From NCBI GenBank assembly GCA_038049695.1, contig CP142454.1:90356501-90420500 (forward strand): DNA of 64,000 nucleotides. The letters run 5' to 3'. The position numbers were made by a program, and so were the translations under genes. The notes beneath the pieces are model-generated. The model saw only the letters and a program-made list of their open reading frames with translations. It had not been told where the DNA came from and made no database searches. The stretch's first letter is position 1. Each line of letters opens with the position of its first letter. Positions 51,621-64,000 of the stretch are shown in pieces. This stretch comes from Cinnamomum chago (lineage: Eukaryota > Streptophyta > Magnoliopsida > Laurales > Lauraceae).

Positions 51621-52961
51621 GCTCATCATTATGCCAAAAGGGCTAAGGCAAAAAGGAGAATTGATCCAACCCAAGTCGAAATTATGGAGTGACTTTCAAT
51701 TGATGCCGCACCTCAACTGACTGTAAAGCTTAAAGAAAAGACACCATCTGATGAGACAAGCGTACAAATAACATGCCAACGGGCATCTAAAAAGAAAAGA
51801 AGAGCGGCCCACAAGGCCCATGAATTTAAGATCGCACCCATGTGGATCCCCAAAGAGCCCGAAGAATCAGTCATGTCGGTCAATATGGTTGGCAAAGGTA
51901 AGAAATAGAAAGAATCATCGGCCTATGTTACGAAAATGGTGGATTTATTCGACGCCCAGCGGCCGCAAACAAGGAGTGTCACAACTGCCAAAGGAAGGAA
52001 GGTAACAAAAAAAGATCACATTTGTGATTCAAGTAGTTCACAAGGATCATCTAATGAACAGGCACCAAGAACATTGGGAGTATTAGGCGAGCTCACAGGT
52101 CTTCTCTCGTCAGAATCAAGTGTAGCTCCTGTCTATGTGACAGGCCAAGAGGGTAATCCAGAGTTCTCAGAGTCAAATCCCACGCCAAGTTTCATGAAAT
52201 ATGTCCAGGATACAAACAAACAATTTGAAGAGATGATGACAATGATGGTCACTCTTCAAACGTAGATTAACAAAAAGGAGTCCGGACGACAATCTCGCAA
52301 TGATCAGAACAGACGTGTTCAAAGAGATAATCGTGATCATGATATGGACCATAATAATGACGAAGAAGAGTTGAGCAAAACCCGAGTCACGGTTGAAGCA
52401 GTCCAAAAGATGATTGAAAATGCCACTGAGGGGGGTAACATCATCCAAAAAAGGATCAAACCCACCTTATCTAGCCTGGATGGATGATGAGCCATTTCCA
52501 CCTAAATTCAAGCAGCCTCATTTGCAATCATATGATGGAAGTACTTCATCTTATCAGCATCTATGCCACTTCAAGGTTTTGACTGGAGAGATATCTAATA
52601 ATGATGCATTAAAAATCCGATTGTTCACCAGTGCATTGAAAGGAACAACCTTCGATTGGTATAAAAGGCTACCAAGCGGTTCGATAAAGTCATGGAAGGA
52701 TATAGAACAAAAGTTTACTGATCATTTTTTCGATGCCGACAGTTCAGTGACTACAACTCGCCTATGTACAGAAAAATAAGGCAAAGAAGAATCAGCGACT
52801 GCCTTTATCAAAAGATGGCAAGCTTTGTCATTTAAATGTCCAGAAAACCTTTCACATGAGTCCTTGACGGACATGTGTAGGACAAACTTGCATTAAAAAA
52901 TAAGGGCTAAGTTGGTCGGAAATAAAGCAAAAGACCTTGGTGAGTTGTTAGAAGCAGCAAT
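51621..52961 (+). pseudogene. C2 gag, central part with gag core
   Basis: Resumes after S1. From about 52,455 it aligns with the TE-A gag core: P-Y-L-A-W-M-D-D-E-P-F-P, then F-K-V-L-T-G-E-I, A-L-K-G-T-T-F-D-W-Y, and L-G-E-L-L-E-A at the end. The core forms the particle shell in gypsy elements. Stops at about 51,692, 51,906, 52,264, 52,777 and 52,895, plus frame changes, make it non-functional. S2 interrupts it inside the alpha-helical end of the core. Confidence 0.85.
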
Positions 52962-55175
52962 TGTTAGTCCTTGGGATCCTAACCCTAGAGGGGGGTGAAT
53001 AGGGTGAGCTTCAATTATGACCAATTTTAATCAATTTTAACTTCTTTAAAACAAACTAGTCACATGTGATGATTAATCATACAAGATGCGGAAGCTAACA
53101 AAAGAATCACCACAAAGCAATCACCATCACACAAGTATTTATAGTGGTTCGGCCTCAATGCCTACATCCACTACCGGCTTGTGATCCAACACCCCACCGG
53201 ATTTCCACTATTTATGCTTTTCAATAGGCTAAGCAATAACCTTTACAATATGCTTTCCAAGGCTAAGCAATAACCTTTACATTGATGTTTTTCAAGGCTT
53301 AACATCAACCTATACATTATGCTTTTATAGGCTAAGCAATAACCTCTTCAACCACAAGGTTGGTTATCTCTCTAATTTAGTGTCTTTAATACACTTGATG
53401 GAGATTCAATTAAGCTCATTACAATGCCTCTTAATTAGGCGGATATGGAAGTGAAAATCTAATACACACTCACACTATGAATGCAAAGATGAAAGTACAT
53501 GAAGTGTGTGTGTGTGGTCCTCAATCATTTTGAAAATGAAAGCTCATAAATGTATGCCTAAGGCTTTTGAAAGTTTTAGCTTATAAAACATTTATGATTG
53601 AGGATGGAATGCAAGTCACATGTTAAAAGTAACAACTTGTTAATGATGTCAAAGATACACAAGTTCTAGGAAATGAATTAGCTCAAAACATGTGATGCAT
53701 AGGGATGTCAATCAAATCAACAATGTAGCTCAAAACAAAAAATAGATTTGATTGAAATTAGGGGACAAATCATATGTAATTATAAATACAACTTGAATAT
53801 GATATACCAATCAAAGTAAGGCAAGTTGTAAAACTTTAAAACAATAATACACATATGATTTGTAAAGATGTTGAATCCAAAACATAAGATACATTTGAAA
53901 GAGATTTTCTTATGATGGAAAAACAACAACCAAATATTCAACCAAGTATATGAATCATGTTACATATTTTATTAACATGATCTACTTAGATTTACCAAAG
54001 ATAAAGTACTACTTGGATTGAATCAAATGGTGATGCATCCAAAACAATAGATCTATTCAAAGTATAAAACATGCTAAGGATGCAACACATCATAGTTTAT
54101 CATGTTACTAAAGATTTACCTAAGATAAAACAAAACATGAAAACATATGATTTGTAAAGAAGTTGAGTCCAAAACATAAGATAGTTTTGAAAGTGATTTT
54201 CTTATGATGGAAAACAACAACCAAAGATTCAACCAAGTATAGGAATCATGTTACATATAATTTCAAAGGTTCTTTCATTAACATGATCTACTTAGATTTA
54301 CCAATTCAAGTACTACTTGGATTGAATCAAATGGTGTAGTATCCAAAGCAATAAATCAACTCAAAACATAAAACATGTTAAGGACACAACACAAACATAG
54401 TTTAACATGCTAGAAATGATTTACCAAAAATAAAACAAAGCATGAAAACATATGATTAAGGAAAGTAAAGCCTACTTGGTGATTTAACTTCATTAATCCA
54501 AGCTTTAGCTTTCCTAATGCTCCCCTTCATCACTTGGTTCTTTTCCCTTGAATATGCCTCAAAACCTCTCAAGGAGGGGCTTAAAATTCCCAACTTTTGG
54601 CAAAGGAAAGAACTCATATTTATAGCAAAAAGTGCCCAACGGCTAGTCCTCGGTCGACCTGCAAACAGGTCTCGGTCGACCGGGAACACACAACGGTCAG
54701 AAAAATGACCGTTGGGGCGCCAGGGCAACTTTCTGCCTGCAGTGTTCCCGGTCGACCGGGACCTCTGCACCGGTCGACCGGGGACACTGCCGGGCCACCC
54801 CCCTTTTTGCAAAAATTTCCAACTTTTGCATATTTGAATGTTTCTCTTAGAGGGGATTTTTGGGCCACTAAACCAAGCTTGAATACATGATTTAAATCAT
54901 TCTAAGATGATTAAAAACATGAAACACTCAAAGCCTATAAAGATTCAAAACTTTAAAACCAAAGGCTAGCTTGATTTCTAAAACTTTTTCAAAAACAAAT
55001 GCATCCAAGTTTTAAAAGCAAATCATGCATAAATCAAAACTTTTACAAATCTTAAAAGCAATGCATGAATAAAACAAGATTTCAAGTTTATTTAAAACAA
55101 TGCAAGTGTGTGTAAATCAAATGATGCTAGAATGATAATGCATCCATCAAATTGCAATCTACAAAATCCCTAACC
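52962..55175 (-). mobile_element. S2: solo Sirevirus LTR
   Basis: 2,214 bp flanked by perfect GCAAT duplications (52,957-52,961 and 55,176-55,180). Minus orientation; closely related to the TE-E LTR (similar length, same TATA box, GTCGAC palindromes at 54,650-54,780, hairpin AACGGTCA/TGACCGTT at 54,692-54,713). Its outer end reads CCCTAACC, not CCCTAACA, so the terminal TG has mutated to GG. G-run of 6 near 52,990. Confidence 0.93.
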
Positions 55176-55180
55176 GCAAT

Positions 55181-56293
55181 AGAAGTTGAAACAATCATTA
55201 AAGATCGAGAAATAGAAAAGAAATCTACCAGGAAAATTTAACCACCGAAAAGTGGGGGCAAAAAGAAAGAAGCTATGGCAGTTCAAGTAGCTTCACCCCT
55301 TGACTCAAGGAAACTCGAAAATAATCAGAAGAGAGATAATGAGGACCAAAACAAGATGAAGAGAAGTCAAACTTTAAAAGAAAGAATGTCTTGAGAATAT
55401 TGTTTTACTATTGAAGATTTTGAGTCAATTTTTCATACTCTCCTAAAAAATGATAAAATCAAGCTTCCGCCATGCAAAAGACCAGAAGAAGAAGGCAAAA
55501 CAAATGACCCAAAGTATTGCATATACCACAGGGTCATAAGTCATGGTATAAAAGACTGCTGGGTCTTTAAGAATAAGGTCCAGGAGTTACTTGACAATGG
55601 GATCATCACCTTGGCTAAAGAAGACAAGAAGATGACAACTAACTTGGTGTCTGTTCACTTTGGAAGTTTCAAAGAATCAGTTAGAATTCCCACTGTGCAA
55701 GAAGAAGAGGGAGATGTCGAGTTTCGCTTGGTAAACCCATTGGAAAGTAGGGATGGATTAGTTCCAGTAGAAATGCCAAATGGTGTGATGATGTGGGTCC
55801 ATCCAGATATCTTGTCAGAAGAAGGGTGGGAGACAGTAAGAAGCAAATCACGCTCTGTTGCAACGTCAAATCCCTTCTGGAATGACAACTATCCTATGAG
55901 AAATGCTATGGGGGCAAGAAAACAAAAGAAAAGACGTAGGCCAAATAACAAGAAAAAGACTAGTAAATCAAAAGAGGTTGTCACCCCAGTAGATTTGTTA
56001 ACACAAGAGCCTTGAGTTCCATTTACTCTCAAGGACTTCTTACCACTTGATCTCTTTTTGTCTTTAGAAAATCAAAAGCAGAAAGATGAATTAAGTGAGT
56101 TAAAAGATGATATACTCTCATGCAACTGTCTCTCGCTGGTAGAGTTGAAAAAAGAGCTGGATCAAGGTGATGGTAATTATGGCCTTAGATGGGGATATAG
56201 AGATGGCGTGATTTCTTCCGAAAGTTCAGATGAATTAAGTCAAGATTCAACCAGACAACATATTTTTACACAAGGAAACCATGATGAGCTATA
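55181..56293 (+). pseudogene. C2 gag, zinc-knuckle part
   Basis: Resumes after S2 in the helix end of the core. It contains Y-C-I-Y-H-R-V-I-S-H followed by D-C, the same C-x2-H-x4-H-x4-C pattern as TE-A residue 738. Then come the M-W-V-H-P-D and G-W-E-T-V segments that TE-A also has (I-W-V-H-P-D, N-W-E-V-V), and a Lys-rich stretch. Stops near 55,238, 55,392 and 56,013. D2 ends this segment. Confidence 0.83.
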
Positions 56294-58289
56294 TGTTGGG
56301 ATTGGTGTATGCCCTAAAGCCCACTGACTGCACTCACATCTCTGTAACTGGATATTTATTGGTTATTTAATGGAATGACTTCTTTCTCTTTATACTTGTG
56401 TATATGTATGGTTGTGTAAGGCCCATTGTTTTCTAGTAAATGACTCAGGTGTGTAGTGGCTACACACAGTAAGGTCTGAGTCATGGACACTTGAAACAAT
56501 AAACTTGTTCATAACTGAGAGATGGAGTTGGGCACTTCATCTTGGTATAAGTTATAATGAGATACTCTCCTGTATTCAGGGTGACTTACCTTAGTCACGG
56601 AGGTCTTTCCGGATTTATCTCATTAGTGCATGTGTCATGCATTGAACAAGACCGCTTGTAGGTGTGATCTCTAAAATAGTACTATCACAGAGAGAGATCA
56701 ACTCACCTCTTGCTACTGAGTGACCAGTGCTCTTAATCTTGAGCATTTGTGGATGAACTGACGAAGTCAAGTTCTTGTGCTTTAATTCACTATGGGTGAG
56801 ACCCTGTTCATGGGTCAACAGCTCTGTGTTTTGGGTGCTCGGGCTTGATTAGTTGGGACGTGCAAATGCAATATGGAATCTATGCCATCATATGATGGAA
56901 TGATCGTCCCCTTAGAATTATCCGATTAATCATCAGAATCTAAGATCTTAGTATATGGATGTTCCATATGGATATTTAACTTGTGGGTCGCTCCCTGGAT
57001 CAAGAGAATGATATCCGGATGATGATTAAGTCAAGGGTATGAAGTTCTAAGGATGAGATGTAATCAAGAAGGTAGATAGTACATCGGTTAACCTACTTGA
57101 TTATGGATGTTACATAGAGGGGCATTATGGTCATTGTACTTGGTAGGTCAAAGACAATCGTCTGTTTATGATGAGCTTTATTTGCATTTAATATTTGTCC
57201 CTGGAGTGCAACCATAACTCTCTAGTGGAATGAGTTAAGGTTAAAATGATCATAATGGTGCTATGGGGTTAGCATGGACATTTTGGTCATTTTGGGAGCC
57301 AAGGGCAAATATGTCTTTTGGTCCCTTCTCTAGCCACTTTCCTAGATTGGCAAGGTTTCCTAAATTGTTTAAATGTGTGGAGAAATAATTTTGAGTGTAA
57401 ATTCAAATAGGCCCATGATGGCATACATGAATTACAACTCTAGAAAAATTATTTGGTGCATGGACCATAGTATGTGTGGGCTAGCCAATGTGGTCCCTAG
57501 TATGTGGGTCCCAAGTTTGTGTAGGTCCTATCACTTGGAAGGATTTCCTTTTGTGCAAGTTCTCCTTAAGTTTAGTAGCCTTCTAATTTTATTTAGAAAC
57601 TAAACTAGATAGTAAGGGGCTGGACGTCCAAATAGGGTGGTTGCCTTTTTGGTTAGTATCTCTTGGTTTCCTTATTCTTTAAGGAAAGGACTTCTCCAAA
57701 AATAGGGTTTCAGCTATTATAAATAGCTGGTGGCTTCTCCTTGGGCGTGAATCACATCAAGAGAGAGAGGAGAAAAAGCCCTTGGGCGTGGAGATAGAGA
57801 GAGCAACCAGCCACTCTTTTGGACGTCCACTGCACCATTGTTCTCTTTGCTGGTCCTGTTTTTCTTCCTGCACGAAAACCCATATCAGATCTGAGTCCTA
57901 CACTTCAGATCAAGGAAAAATAGTTAGGAGGAAACCTGGTTGTGTTCCCACCAACACTAACCAATCAGATTAGTAGAAAGGGGAATAGAGGAGAAGACTA
58001 GAAGAAAGATTACTGCAGAAATTCCAGCAAGGTGTGCTGAAATTAGCAAGTTGCAGATCTGAGTTTTTTATTCAGATTTCAGAAGTTTTTCACCCTAAGA
58101 TCATTAGGTACATGTTCTCCTTTGTATCTTATTTGTTTTCACACAAGTTGATTATGATTGCATGGTGTTATGGTGTGATTTACATGGCTGGTTTACTTTC
58201 TAATTCGTATCCTGGCTAAAAGTTTAAAAATTCCAGCCAAAGAACCCTCTTCTTTAAAGGAGTTCAGAACTGAATCACACTATCTTTCA
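56294..58289 (+). mobile_element. D2: solo copia LTR (Angela-like)
   Basis: 1,996 bp, TGTTGGGATTGGTGTATGCC to ATCTTTCA, perfect target duplication CTATA (56,289-56,293 and 58,290-58,294). Same family as D1 and D3. TGGACGTCCA palindromes at 57,621-57,630 and 57,830-57,839 flank TATAAATA at 57,718-57,725. Confidence 0.94.
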
Positions 58290-58294
58290 CTATA

Positions 58295-59375
58295 CTTTAT
58301 CCCCGACCTCACATCGACAGAGAATGATAGTGACCCTTCAGAACCCTCGAGTTTGTCAACCGACCCAAATGATGACAGTGAATTGCTTGATGATGATGAT
58401 ATTAGGAGATGGATTGAAGGCATAGTGAAAATTGTCATTTATACTGCATCCATATGGAATTTGACTCCAGAATGGCAAAGAAAAGATCTTCCTACAATTA
58501 TCATGGGGGAAGTAGCCGATGAAAATCTAGATATTGATAGGATTGACGAAGTGGACAAGTCCTCATATGTATGTGATGATTCTCTCGCACTTGATGGATA
58601 TGATGCTGATGGTTCAGATTCAGACTCTGATGTGTGGATCTTTTACTCATCCAATAGAGAAAACATAAGATCATACGAATATGTGTCAGAGGAAGATGAA
58701 ATATGGGCACATGATGATGTGGCTAGGAGAGAAATCAAAGCAAAAAGGATCATTCATGCAATGAGCCGCATGCCTAGACCAGTTGGGCCCCTCAATCCTC
58801 TAGACCTAATTCCATGGTGTTTTGCAGGAGGACCCAGGACCCCCCAAGAAATTGAAGCCTTAACATGGGATAATGATACCCCATGCGATGCGGATGAGGA
58901 TGTCGAAGGATTATATTGGCCACGTAATATGGTTGGGATCGACAATGAAATTTCTGATGAAGAGAAAAATGATGATGAAGACAAAGCAGAGAGTTCATCA
59001 ACATCCAATTTGACATCCTCTGAATCTTCGAAAACTGCAACAGCAGATAGCGAAGAGATTTCCATATGTTTTCCTGAGGTACAGGAGGTAGGCAAACGGA
59101 CTCGCTCTGGGCTAGATTACCATAAAAATTATGATGCAAATGTTAATTAAGACAAGGCTACAAAGCCTACAGAAAGAAATGTCAAGAATGGTGGTTTGCC
59201 TAGTCTTCAGGAGCCCTTTAGATTTGATTTCCTTGAACATCTAGCGCGCATCCCTGCACGTAGAAGCATGCATGACATGTTGAGACTGTCTCCAGACATT
59301 CGAAAAGTTGTTGCAGCAGCTCTCATGAACCCAGACCAATATGCATCTCATGTCCACCAAGTACAAGTAAAGTAA
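58295..59375 (+). pseudogene. C2 gag, acidic C-terminal part
   Basis: Largely open from 58,353: very acidic, like the C-terminal third of TE-A gag, and ending with the shared T-R-S-G-L-D-Y-H-K-N-Y motif near 59,098-59,133. TAA at 59,148-59,150 interrupts, after which the frame continues through a segment matching the TE-A gag end (I-P-A-R, D-M-L-R-L-S-P) to the probable natural stop TAA at 59,373-59,375. Confidence 0.82.
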
Positions 59376-60573
59376 AAAGCAAAATGTAAAGAATGCTTCA
59401 ATTTAAGAGCAACTATGGCTGCTACAATCAGTTTCACGAAGGATGACATGTTACCCGGGGATGTAAAGCACAATCGCCCATTATACTTCACAGGATATAT
59501 CGGTGAAGTTGAATTTCCAAGAATGCAAATTGACCTTGGATCAGCAATTAACCTCGTGCCACTGCAGGCCTTAAAATATTTGGGAATCCCAACTAGCAAG
59601 CTCATCTATACAAAACTCAGCATATCAGCATACAATGAAGAAACACAAAAGGCTATTGGTAGGATAGTTATTCCATGTTAGATTGGAGACATGAAATCGC
59701 AGGTCGTGGTCTACGCCATTGATGCCGAAACTTCCTACAATTTGCTCCTCGGAAGGCCATGGATTCATGAAAACTATGTAGTCCCTTCGACATTACATCA
59801 ACGTATCAAATACATTGATAAAAATTCAGAAGTATGTCGAGTCTTTGCTGACAAGAAACCCTTCAAAGGGATGGAAGCATATTATGTGGATTCTAGATTT
59901 TACACGTCAAAGCCTAACGGTGATGCAAATGAAAGCGCATCGGAAGCATTGATTGTCAAAAAATCTAAAAACAAAAAGAAAAATTTCAGGGTATCTGTGC
60001 CTCCACCCGCGAAACTACTTGAGGGTGTTGAGATAATAAATGGTAAATCCTCTACTAACGTTGCCACAAAAGCACCTGAATGCTCCAAGATCAGCATTCG
60101 TCCAAAGCTTGAAGAGACAACTTTCATTAAGAAAAGCCTAGTGGAGGTTCCAAGTGCCAGATCAAAAAAAGTCTCAATCGGCATAATATCATTGGTGGGA
60201 GAAGATGAAGATAGAGGGAAAAAGTCACTTATCGACTCTGTTAAACTCCCTATCCCGATGATATATCTTCCGAGGCCTCCAGAAGAACTAAAAGGAGCAA
60301 TATTCGTTGTGCCCATGAAACATCGGCCACCTATCGTGTTTTAGAGAGTATCGTACCCTTCACCGATTTTTGTTGGAGAGATTCCTATGGAAGGGACCCC
60401 GGATTTCTCTATGTATAGCTATAAGGCTAAATTGATAATGCGAAGGATGGGTTATGATGTTACCAGCCGACAAGGACTAAAGTAGGGTCGTGGCATTTCA
60501 GTTCCATTGGAGACGCATGTAAGATCGTGGGAAAATCATGGACATGTTAGATTCATCCCATATGGTCTAGGAT
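59376..60573 (+). pseudogene. C2 protease and G-patch-like linker (broken)
   Basis: Continues in the gag frame after the stop. The protease has Y-F-T-G-Y-I and the active-site position D-L-G-S-A (about 59,532), then L-L-L-G-R-P-W-I-H. TAG at 59,679-59,681 and at 60,342-60,344. The linker from about 60,390 has M-R-R-M-G-Y and, after a TAG near 60,485, G-R-G-I-S-V-P, the degraded counterpart of the TE-A G-patch-like segment, then G-L-G-Y. Confidence 0.82.
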
Positions 60574-61998
60574 ATTGTCCGGCATCAACAACAACAGCCA
60601 ATCGCCGTTACTGCAACAAGCTCTTAACACCCTCCCATGAAGAAGAAGAAAAAGACTTGAACTGTTCATCAAGTTGGGCTGTATTTTCAATTAATTGCAT
60701 TTCCATTTCAGGTGAGGACGTAGATGAAAATGAAGAAATGTACTTCGAACCGGAAAAAGAAACGAAAGATGTAAAACCAAGTCCCCCCACGGAGGATAGG
60801 GTTAAACAAATTAACCTAGGAACAGAAAGTGACCCCCGTCCAATCTTTGTAAATGCATAATTGAATAAAGATGAAATTTCGGAGTATACTTGTGTTTTGA
60901 ATGAATTTAAAGTTGTTTTGGCATGGTCTTATTCTGAAATGCCTGGCCATGATCCAGGAATTCCAATGCACAAATTAAATTTAAGAAAAGATGTTAAACC
61001 CATTAAACAAGCTCAAAGAAGATTCCGACCAGACATAATGGACAAAATTGAAAAAGAGGTTCAAAAGCTAAAAGATGTTGGCTTCATTAGGGAGGAACAA
61101 CATCCTGATTGGTTAGCCAACATCGTTCCAATTACAAAAAAAAATGGCCAGATTAGAATCTGTATTGATTTTAGAAATTTAAATGAGGCTTGTCCTAAGG
61201 ATGAATTCCAATTACCCATCGCAGAAATCATCATTGATAATACTTTTGGTTATGAAAGAATGTCTTTTATGGACGGTTTCTCAGGATATAACCAAATCAA
61301 AATGCATCCTAATGACCAGAAGCACACTGCATTTCGAACACCATTTGGAATCTATTGATACACCGTGATGCCTTTTGGTTTAAAAAATGCAGGGGCCACT
61401 TATCAAAGGGCAATGATGAGAATCTTTAAAGATATGCAACATAAAAAGGTGGAGTGTTATGTAGATGATCTTGCTGTTAAAAGCAAAAGAAAGGAAGATC
61501 ACCTCAAAGACCTCAGGGAAGTGTTTGAAAGACTTCGACGGTATAAACTCCGCATGAACCCATTGAAATGCTTTTTTGGTGTTTCTTTGGGAAAGTTCTT
61601 AGGGTTTATTGTTCGCAAAGATGGAATCGAGCTTGATCTAATCAAAACAAAAGCCATTTTAGAAATGAAACCTCCAAGAAATCTAAAAGAGCTAAAAGGA
61701 CTCCAACGTCGATTGGCCTATATTCGAAGGTTCAATTCTAATTTATCTGGAAGTTGGCGGCCATTCCCACGTCTGATGAAGAAAGGAGTGAATTTTGTAT
61801 GGGATCAGGCATCTGATGAAGCCTTTGAAGCTATCAAAAAATATCTTACTAGGCCTCCTGTTTTAGCTGCTCTAGTGCAAGGGAGACCATTCAATTTGTA
61901 TACGCGAGCTCTTGATCACTCCTTGGGGGCAATGCTGGCACAAAAGAATAACCAAGGGCATGAGGTGGCACTTTACTACTTAAATAGGATGATGGTAG
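60574..61998 (+). pseudogene. C2 reverse transcriptase and RNase H start (broken)
   Basis: Very close in DNA to 42,418-43,830. One frame throughout, with TAA at 60,858-60,860 and TGA at 61,356-61,358. Y-V-D-D near 61,459. The RNase H domain is cut after Y-Y-L-N-R-M by the LTR of D3. Its defects differ from those of C1, so the two copies decayed independently. Confidence 0.88.
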
Positions 61999-63944
61999 TG
62001 TTGGGATTGGTGTATGCCCTAAAGCCCACTGACTGCACTCACATCTCTGTTACTGGATATTTATTGGTTATTTAATAGAATGACATTGTTTTCTAGTAAA
62101 TGACTTAGGTGTGTAGTGGCTACATACAGTAAGGTCTGAGTCATGGACACTTGAAACAATAAACTTGTTCATAACTGAGAGATGGAGTTGGGCACTTCAT
62201 CTTGGTATCAGTTATAATGTGACACTCTCCTGTATTCAGGGTGACTTACCTTAGTCACGGAGGTCTTTCCGGATTTATCTCATTAGTGCATGTGTCATGC
62301 ATTGAACAGGACCACTTGAAGGTGTGATCTCTAAAATAGTACTATCACAGAGAGAGATCAAGTCACCTCTTGCTACTGAGTGACCAGTGCTCTTAATCTT
62401 GAGCATTTGTGGATGAACTGACGAAGTCGAGTTCTTGTACTTTAATTCACTATGGGTGAGATCCTGTTCATGGGTCAACAACTCTGTGTTTTGGGTACTT
62501 GGGCTTGATTAGTTGGGACGCACAAATGCAATATGGAATCTATGCCATCGTGTGATGGAATGATCGTCCCCTTAGAATTATCCGATTAATCATCAGAATC
62601 TAAGATCTTAGTATATGGATGTTCCATATGGATATTGAACTTGTGGGTCGCTCCCTGGATCAAGAGAATGATATCCGGATGATGATTAAGTCAAGGGTAT
62701 GAAGTTCTAAGGATGAGATGTAATCAAGAAGGTAGATAGTACATCGGTTAACCTACTTGATTATGGATGTTACATAGAGGGACATTATGGTCATTGTACT
62801 TGGTAGGTCAAAGACAATCGTCAGTTTATGATGAGCTTTATTTGCTATTTAATATTTGTCCCTGGAGTGCAACCATAACTCTTTAGTGGAATGAGTTAGG
62901 GTTAAAATGATCTTAATGTTGCTATGGGGTTAGCATGGACATTTTGGTCATTTTGGGAGCCAAGGGCAAATATGTCTTTTGGTCCCTCTTCTAGCCATCT
63001 TCCTATATTGGCATGGTTTCCTAATTTAATTAGATGATATGTGGTTGAATTAATTTTGTGGAAGAATAATTTTGAGTTTAAATTCAAATAGGCTTTTGAT
63101 GGCATACATGAATTTAACTCTAGCTAAATTATTAACTAGTGGTCCATGGTGTGTTTATCAATCTTGTGGGACAGCCATATGGGGAGCACCTTGTGTGAGG
63201 TTTCCAAGTTAATTAGGTATCTTTACTTGGAAGGAAGAACTCCTTCTTGGGTAAGAATTCCTATGATTAAAGCTTACTAAATTTTAGTATCTTTAATTAG
63301 AAAGTGTTGCACAACTATGGTGGCTGGTTGCTAAATTTTAGGGATGGTCATTCCTATTGGAGAGAGAACTCTTAAAGGAATGAGACCATTATAAATATTA
63401 CCCTCACTGCCCTAGGCGTGGAACATATGAAAAAAAGGCAACCAGAATTAATCCTAGACGTGCAACAATTTGGTGCTCCATTGGCCGCCCAAGAGACAAG
63501 AGAGGAACTCACGCCCAGCCCATTGCTGCCTTCTTCTTCTTCATTGGAGAGAGGAGATCAGGTCCTGGGCTTTTTCCACAAATTGTAGATTCAGAAAACC
63601 CTTCTTGAAAACCATATTCTGATCCCACAATCAAAGCCAATCAGATTAGGTTGTGGAATAGAAGAGAAGATCAAAGGAGAAGCTATTGCAGAAATTCCTG
63701 CAACATACATTGCTGATTGCAGGCTGAGTTCAGACCTTTGAAGGCTTTCTTTTCAGAGGTTTGAGGCATTCATACCATCAAGGTATTAGTCCTCTATCAT
63801 GTCCTTGCTTTATACACATGTTGATCATGATTTCATGGAGTTTTTATGCATGTTTCATGGCAGCCAAATCAGGTCTGGTTTTGTTTTAAAAACCACATCA
63901 GCCATGGAAGTCCAAGTTCAGATCTCTTTAGCATGAACTTTTCA
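61999..63944 (+). repeat. D3: 5' LTR of a copia element (Angela-like)
   Basis: 1,946 bp, TGTTGGGATTGG to GAACTTTTCA, preceded by GGTAG (61,994-61,998, half of the expected target duplication). TATA box at 63,390-63,397. It matches D1 and D2 well in its first 1,000 bp and less in the rest; the TGGACGTCCA palindromes are not kept. A PBS follows, so unlike D1 and D2 this is an element with an internal region. Confidence 0.92.
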
Positions 63945-63945
63945 G

Positions 63946-63957
63946 TGGTATCAGAGC
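63946..63957 (+). other. D3 primer binding site (tRNA-iMet)
   Basis: TGGTATCAGAGC one base after the LTR. The element continues past the window; 63,958-64,000 is untranslated leader. Confidence 0.92.
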
Positions 63958-64000
63958 CACTCCATGTGAAATCATGATCCCATGATGTGTTAATATTAAT

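Larger units (their letters stand above)
48879..61998 (+). mobile_element. C2: 5' part of a second Tat-type element, heavily interrupted
   Basis: PBS, leader, gag, protease, G-patch-like linker and RT up to the RNase H domain, where the copia element D3 begins and the window ends soon after. Three solo LTRs with intact target duplications (S1, S2, D2) break the gag gene. Many stops. The RT part is nearly the same in DNA as C1, so C1 and C2 belong to one family. Confidence 0.85.

Noticed and set aside
1-64000. Host gene, tRNA or rRNA gene
   Set aside because: No plausible host exon structure, cloverleaf or rRNA sequence found; tRNA-like matches are only the short primer sites.

Overview
The window looks like intergenic heterochromatin of a large angiosperm genome. 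I find no host gene, tRNA, rRNA or prokaryotic feature. Almost every base belongs to LTR retrotransposons nested in or rearranged with one another: Ty3/gypsy elements of the Tat (Ogre/Retand-like) type, Ty1/copia elements of the Sirevirus (SIRE/Maximus) type, and a second copia family with LTRs of about 2 kb (Angela-like). Evidence for a plant: the tRNA-iMet primer sites (TGGTATCAGAG), the Tat domain order PR-RT-RH-second RH-INT without a chromodomain, and the repeated polypurine tracts and palindromic LTR promoters of Sireviruses. I cannot name the species.

Left half (1-34,645), four nested levels. The outermost layer is a reversed piece of a Tat-type gag gene and leader (TE-F: 1-789 plus 34,439-34,645). 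A minus-strand, pol-less Sirevirus (TE-B, 790-34,438) is inserted in it. Inside one LTR of TE-B sits a 25.3-kb plus-strand Tat element (TE-A, 1,060-26,381, target duplication AGCAA). The RNase H region of TE-A holds a solo copia LTR (D1, 12,036-14,063, target duplication CTGCT). TE-A carries a gag ORF of about 1,318 codons, protease, a G-patch-like linker, RT-RH, second RH and integrase. Its long 3' region contains tandem repeats and, on the opposite strand, a four-exon gene with its own TATA box and a plant-mobile-domain-like product (17,852-22,574). I rank that antisense gene as the most interesting locus here.

Centre (34,666-42,190). TE-E is a complete non-autonomous Sirevirus with two 2,211-bp LTRs that show no difference wherever I compared them, target duplication GACCC, PBS and PPT, but no coding capacity. 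It looks like the youngest insertion. Its body and that of TE-B share an unusual quasi-periodic motif (roughly AGTTATATC about every 50-100 bp).

Right half (42,191-64,000). The 3' part of a second Tat family (C1: RT, RH, aRH, INT), one LTR (46,656-48,878), then the 5' part of another copy (C2: PBS, gag, PR, RT) lie head to tail and share that LTR. C2 is broken by solo Sirevirus LTRs (50,024-51,620; 52,962-55,175), a solo copia LTR (56,294-58,289) and the 5' LTR plus PBS of a copia element that runs off the window (61,999 onward). C1 and C2 carry many stops and are old.

Limits: element boundaries rest on TG/CA ends, target duplications, PBS/PPT and comparison by eye of copies inside the window. 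Lineage names rest on domain order and motif recognition, not on database searches.
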